A stretch of 64,000 nt of DNA from Sabellastarte sp. h YS-2021 (Eukaryota; Annelida; Polychaeta; Sabellida; Sabellidae): assembly GCA_964017235.1 (NCBI GenBank), contig OZ024936.1, positions 37,346,040 through 37,410,039 on the forward strand, read 5' to 3'. Shown one piece after another: positions 55,830 through 63,127 of this stretch (positions are counted from its first letter, which is position 1; each line of letters begins with the position of its first letter). Both the position numbers and the translations under genes were made by a program. Under the pieces are notes generated by a model, which had not been told where the DNA came from, searched no databases, and saw only the letters and a program-made list of their open reading frames with translations.

Positions 55830-56100
55830 CTGCTCTATCTAGCACGGTTTTCAAGATATAAGCATTTTTGTGTTTTGCAAAAAATTCGAAAATTCAAAAC
55901 GTCCGCTATACTTGGCGAGACAAAAATATTTTGAAAATTGGCATGGCTACTCTGCAGAGATACCCAGCAGGTCAAAAATTTTGTTGAGTTCGCTCCATCT
56001 AGCACGGTTTTTGAGATATAAGCATTTTTGTGTTTTGCAAAAACTTTGAAAATTCAAAATGGCCACCATTTTTGGGGAGACAAAAATTTTTGACAAGAAC
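55830..56100. repeat. Two degenerate 169-bp-type satellite units
   Basis: CTCTATCTAGCACGGTTTT, TTTTGTGTTTTGCAAAAA, GAAAATTCAAAA(C/T)G and GAGATACCC recur twice, about 140 bp apart. This is the most diverged occurrence of the satellite family in the window. Confidence 0.8.
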
Positions 56101-56170
56101 ACTGCCGCGGTATGTATCTCCCGCCGAGCATTAAAGGAGAAGAAATAGCTTTTCCGAGATATTCACAATT

Positions 56171-56390
56171 TTGCAAATTTAATAAGTAAATTAAATTTTT
56201 ATAAGTTAATACCCTATCCAATGGACAATTGCTTTACCGGTCGGCGCGACTGGTCCCGCCAAACGCCAGAAAAGACGTCCTGTATAGAATACCGGCAGGA
56301 CTGGTCAGGAGAGTGCATTCGCCAGGTGGCGCATCGTACTTCCTCTTCCTGTCTAGACATCGTGACATCATAGCATCTTTTTCGTGTCTA
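56171..56390 (+). repeat. Left (3') inverted terminal repeat of complete DIRS
   Basis: The outer edge TTGCAAATTTAATAAGTAAA is followed by the reverse complement of the right terminal repeat (CAATTGCTTTACCGGTCGGC through TGTCTAGACATCG and AGCATCTTTTTCG). Confidence 0.92.
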
Positions 56391-56445
56391 GTCCTAGTAA
56401 GACCCCTAGTAAGCTGATAGCGGGGCCGGTTGGGTGGGCCTTGCC

Positions 56446-56545
56446 TGTCCATTGGATAGGGTATTAACTTATAAAAATTTAATTTACTTATTAAATTTGC
56501 AATTTTATTGCGTTAATACATCCTATCCAATGGACAATTGCTGAA
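56446..56545. repeat. Internal complementary region (ICR) of complete DIRS
   Basis: TGTCCATTGGATAGGGTATT...TTAAATTTGCAA is the exact complement of the left outer edge (56171-56227). It abuts TTTTATTGCGTTAATACATC...ATTGCT, the complement of the right outer edge. Read in the sense of the genes, it contains CGCAATAAAA, and so an AATAAA polyadenylation signal downstream of the recombinase ORF. Confidence 0.93.
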
Positions 56546-56923
56546 TAACTACCGCTTGGTAGGCGGGTAAGCAGCTAGGGACTTGTATGAACTCATAATA
56601 ACAAAAAATGAGATGGCCCATTTGACCTAGGGTCAGAGAACCCTGAGAGGTCAAGGTCGGCTGTCAACTAACCGGTTAACCGGAAGTCTACCGACACTGC
56701 CCCCCCTTTTCTTTCCCCCCCAGCATGAACTGAGGAGGGAAAGGGAGAAGGAGAGAGGGGCTGAGTTCAGTCCCAGAAGAAATAACAACTTCCCCAGGGA
56801 AGCAAGTCACAGTTGTTGTTTTTTGTTGTTTTTTTTATATAATATGTACAATGAACATATTTACATTATGTACATATTAACATATTTACAGTATGTACAT
56901 ATTTACATATACACAACATCTCC
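56546..56923 (-). other. 3' UTR of complete DIRS
   Basis: Non-coding. It has a purine/pyrimidine-biased stretch (CCCCCCCTTTTCTTTCCCCCCC and GGGAAAGGGAGAAGGAGAG near 56699-56760) and an AT-rich TACATATTTACAT repeat (56845-56915). No gene is present. Confidence 0.7.
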
Positions 56924-59900
56924 TCATTTCTGGTCCTGGTGGTGCACCTGTTGGGCAGCCACTACAGGTCCCAGGTGGAATAGCTCTGAGTCAGCCCAGG
57001 CAACATCCTTCAAATAAAACTGAGTGAAGGTGTTGTGGGATTTCCAGTGGCAGGCTGACAAGATCTGATCTAAGGAGATCCCTGACTGGAAAGCCTTAGA
57101 TGCAGCGAAGGCCCTGACATCATGGGCTTTAACCTGATGTAGAGAGAGGGCCTCTTGATCCGAGAGCTCATAACACAGAATCACAGTCTGTTTGATCCAT
57201 GAGGAGATGGTGGCAGGTGAGATGTCTTTGTCAAAACCTTTCTTGAAGGAGACAAAGACTAACTCCTTATTCTGCCTGAGGGCTGTAGTCCTGTCCAAGT
57301 AGTAGCGCAGGGCTCTAACTGGACATAGGGACCTGTCACTCTTGAGTGACCTATCCAGGGATGGAGCCAGGGCTGGAATGACCACTGGTGCCACACTATC
57401 TGGACCCTCTTTAGCCAGCTGGTTCTTGGATAGAAAGCTGGGTGAGGGGTACAAAGACACCTTGGACCAGTCTGACTGGTGTCTGATGTTCTTATGTAAC
57501 CAAGCATGGATCTCACTCCTGCGTTTACCTGACCCCAAGGCCAGCAAGAAAACAGTCTTGAATGTTAGATGTTTCAGGGAGGCCTCTTTAAGGGGTTCAA
57601 ATGGAGCCTTTGTGAGCTGGTGTAGTACCAGGGAAAGGTTCCAGGAGGGGATGCCCCTCCTGCCCTTGGGTCTGTCTCTATGGAAACTATCCAGGAGACG
57701 AGTGAGATTTTCGTCTTTGCTGACATTAATGGTTGAATTGCCCAGTTTGTCAGCAATGGCTGATCTGTAGCCATCAATGGTGCCTGGTTGTAACTGCTTG
57801 TCCTGAAACAAGTGCAGGAGGAAGTCAGCTATGGCTTTCAGAGGTGGTGCCCTGAAGTCCACCTGATTACTGAGGCACCACTTTGTAAAAATGGTCCACT
57901 TTGCCTCATAGACAGATCTGGTTGATCTTCTCTGAGGAGCCTCAATTCTTGCTACCACTGCCTCAGAGAAGCCTTGCTCCTTGATTGCTGAGGCTCTAGG
58001 AGCCAGGCATGTAGGTTCAGGTTCGCCAGGTTCCTGTGAAGGACCTGGTTGAATGGCTGAGACACTAGGTTGGGCATGCTGGGCAGACACAGAGGGATCT
58101 GGCTTGACATTGCTACCAGGTCCCAAAACCAGGGCATGTTGGGCCACCCTGGTGCAATCAGAATTATTCAGTTGCAGGGGTAGTCCTGTAGCTTCTCCAC
58201 CACTTTGCCCAAGATGGCTGCCGGTGGGAAGGCGTCTGGGTCCAGGTCCTCCCAGGACAGGCTGAGTGCATCCACTGCCCAAGCCTGGGGGTCTGGGACC
58301 GGTGAGACAAACTGTGGTAGTTTGTTGTTGAATCTGGTGGCAAACAGGTCCACTTGAGGCTGGTGCCACCGGTCGCATATGGCTTTGAATACCTCTGGAT
58401 GAAGTGACCACTCCGTTTGAATGGTCTGGCCAAGCCTGGATAGCTTGTCTGCTATCACGTTCAGCCGGCCGGGGATGTGACGTGCCCTGAGGGTTACTTG
58501 CTGCCTGGTACACCAAGACAGTATTCTCCACAGTAGGGCACACAGAGAGCCCGACTTCATCCCCCCTTCTTTGTTGATATAAGCAACCACTGTTGTGTTG
58601 TCTGTAGCTATCAACACTGTCTTGTTGCAGACTAGGGTTCGAAACTCTTTTAGAGCTAGAAATACTGCTTTTAGCTCTAAGTGGTTTATGTGCAGCTTGC
58701 TCTCTGGAAGGGACCAGGTTCCCCTTGCAGTGTGTTCGTCTAAGTGAGCGCCCCACCCTTCTTTTGATGCGTCTGTAAAGATTTGCAGAGCATGTTTTAG
58801 AGGGTGTAATGGTTGACCTAGAAGCACATTGCCTTCCTCCAGCCACCACTTCAGGTGGGGGTGGAGGGACTTGGGGACCGGTATCACCTTTTCCAGTGAC
58901 TCTGGGACCCTCCAATTGTTTTTCAAGTGCCACTGTATGGGTCTCATGTGAAGTCGCCCTAAGTGGACTTGTTTTTCTGTTGCTGTGAGCAGGCCTATGA
59001 GGGACATAAATCGTCGGACCGGGCAAACCGGATCCGACATTATGGATCTGATCTTGTCTGTCAAGGTTTGCCAACGATCTTCTGTTGGTCTGACCCTGCC
59101 CTCTTTCAGGTCGAACTGGTAACCGACGAAGTTGAAGACCTGTTTGGGAACCAGTTCTGATTTTTCCTTGTTCACCAGCCACCCTAGTTCCTGGCACAGT
59201 GTGACTAGGGTTTGAGTATGCCGGAGACAGGTGAGTTGGGTAGAGGCTCTCACCAGCCAGTTGTCTAGGTACTGGTGGATCCTTATACCCTTCTGAAGAG
59301 CCATGAGTCTGACCTCTTTGGCCACCACTGTGAATTCCATGGGGGCTGTGGATAGGCCAAAGGGTAGGGCCTTGAACTGGTAGGACCGACCCTGGAGGTG
59401 AAAACGCATGTACTTCCTTGACTGACTGTGAATTGGTATGTGGAAGTAAGCGTCTTTGAAGTCTATGGATGTGACCCACTCCCCTGCCTGTAGGGAGGTT
59501 CTTATTGTCTCTGGGGTCTCCATCTTGAACAACTCTGTGTTTAAAAAGGTGTTCAAGGTGCTCAGGTCCAGGACCGGTCTCCACCGGTTGTTGGGTTTGG
59601 GTACCAAAAATAGCCGGTTGTAAAAACCCAGTGAGTTCTGATTTTTTACCGGTTCGACTGCATTCTTGTTTATCAGCTGATACAGTGCCTCTAAAAGGAA
59701 GGACTGTTTGGTTGGATTGTGGTAGTTGCTTATTACAGTCGGTGACCTTGTCAAGTGGGGTCTGAACCGGAACGGGAGAGTGTACCCCTCCCTCAATGTG
59801 TTGACTACTTTTGGACTTGAACCCAAGGCTTTCCATTTCTCCCAACACTGACTTAATCTCGCCCCTACAGGAGGATCTATAACAGCATGTTGGGCATTGG

Positions 59901-59977
59901 TTACAAGATTTACAGAAGACAAGTGACCTACACAAGAAACACTTTTCACATATTTTATTTCTGTGTACATTTGACAA
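56924..59977 (-). CDS. Tyrosine recombinase ORF with overlapping N-terminal extension
   Basis: The 1017-residue frame has three parts. Residues about 8-36 form a dense cysteine cluster (KICEKCFLC, CKSCNQC, CCYRSSC). Residues about 40-660 overlap the RT-RNase H ORF in a second frame and are basic, Pro/Gln/Arg-rich. Residues about 665-1000 are a tyrosine recombinase: an SAM-like N-domain (EAPQRRSTRSVYEAKW, GTIDGYRSAIADKLG), box I arginine in GSGKRRSEIHAW (~818), H-x-x-R in KAHDVRAFAASKAF (~952) and the tyrosine in QFYLKDV (~988). The enzyme would integrate a circular DNA intermediate in the nucleus. The extension may be translated or merely open; a matching frame is also open in the related copies. 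Confidence 0.85.
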   Translation of the reverse strand: MSNVHRNKICEKCFLCRSLVFCKSCNQCPTCCYRSSCRGEIKSVLGEMESLGFKSKSSQHIEGGVHSPVPVQTPLDKVTDCNKQLPQSNQTVLPFRGTVSADKQECSRTGKKSELTGFLQPAIFGTQTQQPVETGPGPEHLEHLFKHRVVQDGDPRDNKNLPTGRGVGHIHRLQRRLLPHTNSQSVKEVHAFSPPGSVLPVQGPTLWPIHSPHGIHSGGQRGQTHGSSEGYKDPPVPRQLAGESLYPTHLSPAYSNPSHTVPGTRVAGEQGKIRTGSQTGLQLRRLPVRPERGQGQTNRRSLANLDRQDQIHNVGSGLPGPTIYVPHRPAHSNRKTSPLRATSHETHTVALEKQLEGPRVTGKGDTGPQVPPPPPEVVAGGRQCASRSTITPSKTCSANLYRRIKRRVGRSLRRTHCKGNLVPSREQAAHKPLRAKSSISSSKRVSNPSLQQDSVDSYRQHNSGCLYQQRRGDEVGLSVCPTVENTVLVYQAASNPQGTSHPRPAERDSRQAIQAWPDHSNGVVTSSRGIQSHMRPVAPASSGPVCHQIQQQTTTVCLTGPRPPGLGSGCTQPVLGGPGPRRLPTGSHLGQSGGEATGLPLQLNNSDCTRVAQHALVLGPGSNVKPDPSVSAQHAQPSVSAIQPGPSQEPGEPEPTCLAPRASAIKEQGFSEAVVARIEAPQRRSTRSVYEAKWTIFTKWCLSNQVDFRAPPLKAIADFLLHLFQDKQLQPGTIDGYRSAIADKLGNSTINVSKDENLTRLLDSFHRDRPKGRRGIPSWNLSLVLHQLTKAPFEPLKEASLKHLTFKTVFLLALGSGKRRSEIHAWLHKNIRHQSDWSKVSLYPSPSFLSKNQLAKEGPDSVAPVVIPALAPSLDRSLKSDRSLCPVRALRYYLDRTTALRQNKELVFVSFKKGFDKDISPATISSWIKQTVILCYELSDQEALSLHQVKAHDVRAFAASKAFQSGISLDQILSACHWKSHNTFTQFYLKDVAWADSELFHLGPVVAAQQVHHQDQK

Positions 59978-60381
59978 GTATTGGGATTTATGCCTTTCTT
60001 TTGTGGCAACCCTGACACAATATGAGCATTTGCAACATCTGAGTTTACAGTCAAATTTAGTGTCACTTTGCTGTTCTCTGCAATCACTGGTGCTGGGTCC
60101 AAGTCTTCCTGACCGGTTACAACTACAGAGTTCGCCTGACCGGTCTTCACAAATTTTACACAGTAATTGTCATTTAGACGACTTGGACCCCTTGGCAGGC
60201 TTTTGGGAGTAGTTGGAGGCTTTGCCTCGACCTCTCCTGCTTTGCTGGTTGTCTCTGATCTGCTTCCAAGCCGGGACGTTCTTCTTGTCGGTGTGACGAC
60301 TAGCAGATTTGTCACTTGCTGAGTATGGATGGAAGCGACCTTGTTGTCGGTGAGAAGTACCGGAAGAACGCCTCTCCTCAC
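58168..60381 (-). CDS. RT-RNase H ORF of complete DIRS element
   Basis: The 737-residue frame has RT at about residues 225-460 (LFLVPKPNNRWRPVLDLS, METPETIRTSL, SIDFKDAYFHIPI, PFGLSTAPMEFT, a YLD motif near 370). RNase H lies at about 530-650 (FTDASKEGWGAHLDEH, LELKAVFLALKEF, ATDNTTVVAYINKEGG, NVIADKLSRL). A tail follows with VDLFATRFNNKLPQFVSPVP, the start of the methyltransferase-like region known in DIRS elements. It overlaps the gag-like ORF by about 210 bp and the recombinase ORF over some 1.8 kb in another frame. How its translation starts is not evident. Confidence 0.9.
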   Translation of the reverse strand: MRRGVLPVLLTDNKVASIHTQQVTNLLVVTPTRRTSRLGSRSETTSKAGEVEAKPPTTPKSLPRGPSRLNDNYCVKFVKTGQANSVVVTGQEDLDPAPVIAENSKVTLNLTVNSDVANAHIVSGLPQKKGINPNTCQMYTEIKYVKSVSCVGHLSSVNLVTNAQHAVIDPPVGARLSQCWEKWKALGSSPKVVNTLREGYTLPFRFRPHLTRSPTVISNYHNPTKQSFLLEALYQLINKNAVEPVKNQNSLGFYNRLFLVPKPNNRWRPVLDLSTLNTFLNTELFKMETPETIRTSLQAGEWVTSIDFKDAYFHIPIHSQSRKYMRFHLQGRSYQFKALPFGLSTAPMEFTVVAKEVRLMALQKGIRIHQYLDNWLVRASTQLTCLRHTQTLVTLCQELGWLVNKEKSELVPKQVFNFVGYQFDLKEGRVRPTEDRWQTLTDKIRSIMSDPVCPVRRFMSLIGLLTATEKQVHLGRLHMRPIQWHLKNNWRVPESLEKVIPVPKSLHPHLKWWLEEGNVLLGQPLHPLKHALQIFTDASKEGWGAHLDEHTARGTWSLPESKLHINHLELKAVFLALKEFRTLVCNKTVLIATDNTTVVAYINKEGGMKSGSLCALLWRILSWCTRQQVTLRARHIPGRLNVIADKLSRLGQTIQTEWSLHPEVFKAICDRWHQPQVDLFATRFNNKLPQFVSPVPDPQAWAVDALSLSWEDLDPDAFPPAAILGKVVEKLQDYPCN

Positions 60382-62119
60382 TCTTATTTATTTCCTCTTC
60401 AGCCTTGGCCAGCAGCTGATCCGGAAATAAAGCGTCTAGATGGACTGGAGACGTTCTCAAGGCGTTTATAGTGTCGTGTCTCACCCCAGCATGCAAATAG
60501 TCCAGGTAACTATCCCTGCGAGCAAGGGTGAAGTTGGCCATGTTGATGAAGACTGCCTCTGAAAGGTCTTGCATTGTCCTGGCCATTGCTTGAGAAATTG
60601 ACCGGTTGAAAGTGGTCAAATACTCCAGTTCATTAATGGCTTGTCCCATCTTTTCTGACGACTTTCCTTTAGTATCCAGACTCAGGGATTTTAACTGAAT
60701 GTTCATTGAGTCCTGAACCCTGGTCAGGCACCTTGACAAACCAGCAGCCTGGTTGCACATCACTGTCTGTTCACGTGCTGCCCTTTCCCAGCGTCTGAGC
60801 AGTTCTTGGCTGAAGACCCGGGAGGGTGGAGCAGAGGGCATATTTCTTCTGGCAATCCTGCTAAAAGAGTGGCTGAGTTTGGCCGGGTCCGGTGACCAGG
60901 TACGAACTGTTGAACCTTCACTTTCTTTGTCAGCATGCATCCCGTACCATCTGGATGGTCTAGGGGTTTTGATAAACTGATCCCTGAGGAGGCCAGTGTT
61001 GTCGGTGTTCCTGGTGGGGTAGCCCTCCTTGATGGTGAGGTTGAGGCTGGACATCTTTCTACAAAGCCAGTCATCAACTGGAAGTTTCACACTGACTTTG
61101 CCGGTTGGCTGAGTACGGGCACCGGCAAAAGGGTTATCATCAGCAGTGGAGGACACAGTCTCGAACTCAGGAACCCTGTGCCAGTTCATGAAGCTCCTCA
61201 CACCCCTCATTGTTTCCCTGTAGTTGGCCTCCTCAGTTGGCTCAGGGGCAGGGTCATCTTTGGATGCCTCTCTGTCTGCTGACCGGTCCCTGTGGGTGTC
61301 GCCACCCAGGGAACCGGTAGTACTGAGCTGGTCAGCCTCACTGTCAGATGCTGTACTCAGTTGATCATCACCGGTGGGCTGAACCTCTGGGAATGAACCG
61401 GGGGCCTGAACAGGCTGGGTTGCCATCCCTGCACCGGGGGCCCCAAGGGGCTGGGTGGCAGTCTGCATCTCTTCTGCAGCATTACCGGTGGCCTGATCAA
61501 GGCCGGGACCGGGTTTCTCAGTGGGCAGGCTCTTTTCAACAGGCAGCTTGCTGGTGGAAGGCTCAAAGAAAGGCTTCCCAGTGGGAGTCACATCAGCAGC
61601 TGGCTTCACAACCGGTTCAACCGGCACTGTGAAAGTCTTGGCTAGCAACATCGCCTCTAGTCTTGAAAATCTTTCTGCCCACTTATCATCCAAACTCTTG
61701 AGATCTTCAGCTGAAGGGTGGCTGCTGGATCTCTTCTTAGGTGAAGACGGCTTGGGTGATTCACTACGTTTCGTCTTCTTACTACTGGGTGTAGATTGGA
61801 CGGCCTTGCCCTTTTCCACCTTTGCCAGTACACTGACGTGTGCTGGATCCACGAGAGTGGAGGTGGAGTTGGCTGGAGTCGTAGTCGTCATCTTCTTTTC
61901 TTTTCTGTCCCTATAAGCTGGGGTGGCCAGCTGAAGGACTTGTTCAGGGGTAAACCCCTTGCAGATAACACATTCCTTCTTCTGGACGCAGGGGTCGTCG
62001 CCTAGCCCTTTGTCCCTACAACGTGCACACTTGGAGTGGGTATCAAACCCAGCCATAGCGTGTCCGCATGAACCTCGTCTCTGTCCTGGAGATGACATAG
62101 TTGTAGATAATTCTTCCAA
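60170..62119 (-). CDS. Gag-like ORF of complete DIRS element
   Basis: The frame has 649 residues. An internal methionine at residue 8 (MSSPGQRRG, 62098) matches the MSS start of the other families and is the likelier start. Residues about 17-58 form a Cys/His cluster: CGHAM, HSKCARCRD, GDDPC, CVICKGF. A Ser/Pro/Thr- and Lys-rich region follows (about 85-300). The conserved core has NYRETMRGVRSFMNW, DDWLCRKMSSLN, EGYPTRN, SRWYGM, RRWERAAREQ, CNQAAGLSRCL and NALRTSP. The C-terminus is basic (RRGRGKASNYSQKP). A nucleic-acid-binding structural role is inferred; no retroviral capsid or CCHC knuckle is recognised. The ORF ends within the start of the RT frame. Confidence 0.85.
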   Translation of the reverse strand: MEELSTTMSSPGQRRGSCGHAMAGFDTHSKCARCRDKGLGDDPCVQKKECVICKGFTPEQVLQLATPAYRDRKEKKMTTTTPANSTSTLVDPAHVSVLAKVEKGKAVQSTPSSKKTKRSESPKPSSPKKRSSSHPSAEDLKSLDDKWAERFSRLEAMLLAKTFTVPVEPVVKPAADVTPTGKPFFEPSTSKLPVEKSLPTEKPGPGLDQATGNAAEEMQTATQPLGAPGAGMATQPVQAPGSFPEVQPTGDDQLSTASDSEADQLSTTGSLGGDTHRDRSADREASKDDPAPEPTEEANYRETMRGVRSFMNWHRVPEFETVSSTADDNPFAGARTQPTGKVSVKLPVDDWLCRKMSSLNLTIKEGYPTRNTDNTGLLRDQFIKTPRPSRWYGMHADKESEGSTVRTWSPDPAKLSHSFSRIARRNMPSAPPSRVFSQELLRRWERAAREQTVMCNQAAGLSRCLTRVQDSMNIQLKSLSLDTKGKSSEKMGQAINELEYLTTFNRSISQAMARTMQDLSEAVFINMANFTLARRDSYLDYLHAGVRHDTINALRTSPVHLDALFPDQLLAKAEEEINKSEERRSSGTSHRQQGRFHPYSASDKSASRHTDKKNVPAWKQIRDNQQSRRGRGKASNYSQKPAKGSKSSK

Positions 62120-62208
62120 ACTTCTTCAAGATGAAATAAAGCAGTTGAGTTCGTAATAAAACGAGAAATTCCTTGTCGTTGAAAACACGTCTTCACTCTC
62201 CACACGCC

Positions 62209-62402
62209 AAACGAAAAAGATGCTATGACGTCACGATGTCTAGACAGGAAGAGGAAGTACGATGCGCCACCTGGCGAATGCACTCTCCTGACCGGTCCTG
62301 CCGGTATTCTATACAGGACGTCTTTTCTGGCGTTTGGCGGGACCGGTCGCGCCGACCGGTAAAGCAATTGTCCATTGGATAGGATGTATTAACGCAATAA
62401 AA
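62209..62402 (-). repeat. Right (5') terminal repeat of complete DIRS
   Basis: CGCCAAACGAAAAAGATGC, TGACGTCA, TGTCTAGACAGG, CGCCACCTGGCG (self-complementary), GACGTCTTTTCTGGCG, the GGACCGGTCGCGCCGACCGG-like block and TTGTCCATTGGATAGG lead to terminal CGCAATAAAA. The inverted partner is at 56171-56390. Confidence 0.93.
62226..62233. promoter_or_regulatory. CRE-type TGACGTCA in family A terminal repeat
   Basis: The palindromic cAMP-response/ATF site core TGACGTCA lies just upstream of the gag-like ORF. It is conserved at 24591-24598, 29902-29909 and 30186-30193, always between AAAAAGATGCTA and GTCTAGACAGG. Function as a promoter element is inferred. Confidence 0.5.
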
Positions 62403-62415
62403 TTTCATTTTCGTG

Positions 62416-63127
62416 TGTGAAAGCTCTTCCAAAAGTAGGTGAATGAGTTATTTGAGAAAAATTGGCTATCTGCAATACTATTAAGAGATAATTCACATTT
62501 ACTCCTTTTGAGTAGGTGAGTAATTACCTACGTGTCTGGAACTTCACCAAGTGAAAGTTCTCCCAAAAGTAGACGAATGAGTTAGTTGATAAAAATTGGG
62601 TATCTGCAATACTTTTAGAGATAATTCGCATTTACTCATTTTGAGTAGGTGAATAATTAGCTATGGGTCTGAAACTTCACCAAGTGAAAGCTCTCCCAAA
62701 AGTAGGTGAATGAGTTATTTGAGAAAAATTGGCTATCTGCAATACTTTTAGAGATAATTCGCATTTACTCTTTTTGAGTAGGTGAGTAATTAGCTACGGG
62801 TCTGAAACTTCACCATGTGAAAGCTCTCCCACAAGTAGATGAATGAGTATTTGATAAAAATTGGGTATCTGCAATACTTTTACAGATAATTAGCATTTAC
62901 TCATTTTGAGTAGGTGAATAATTAGCTACGGGTCTGAAACTTCACGGAGTGAAAGCTCTCCCAAAAGTAGGTGAATGAGTTATTTGAGAAAAATTGGCCA
63001 TCTGCAATACTTTTAGAGATAATTCGCATTTACTCATTTTGAGTAGGTGAGTAATTAGCTATGGGTCTGAAACTTCACCAAGTGAAAGCTCTCCCAAAAG
63101 TAGGTGAATGATTTAATTGAGAAAAAT
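62416..63127. repeat. 133-bp tandem array, 5.4 units
   Basis: GTGAAAGCTCTCCCAAAAGT recurs at 62416, 62551, 62684, 62817, 62949 and 63082. Units also hold GAATGAGTTATTTGAGAAAAATTGG and GGGTCTGAAACTTCACCAAG-like sequence. The array is flanked by two DIRS insertions, and the one at 63128 cuts a unit after TTGAGAAAAAT. Confidence 0.95.

Larger units (their letters stand above)
56171..62402 (-). mobile_element. DIRS-type retrotransposon, family A, complete architecture
   Basis: The 6.23-kb element shows every DIRS-1-type part: right terminal repeat (62209-62402, CGCAATAAAA), gag-like ORF, overlapping RT-RNase H and tyrosine recombinase ORFs, 3' UTR, ICR (56446-56545) and inverted left terminal repeat (56171-56390) with its own outer edge TTGCAAATTTAATAAG. 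Frames are long and open, and it looks essentially whole (none to one or two breaks), so it is young. No target-site duplication is seen. Confidence 0.95.

Noticed and set aside
9443-62402. Classing the retroelements as Ty3/LTR retroviruses
   Set aside because: Terminal repeats are inverted, an ICR is present, a tyrosine recombinase replaces the DDE integrase, and no protease or target duplications are seen. All of this is DIRS-type.
62416-63127. Regularly spaced repeats as a possible CRISPR array
   Set aside because: Units are 133 bp with no short repeat/unique-spacer pattern, no cas genes are present, and the genome is animal.
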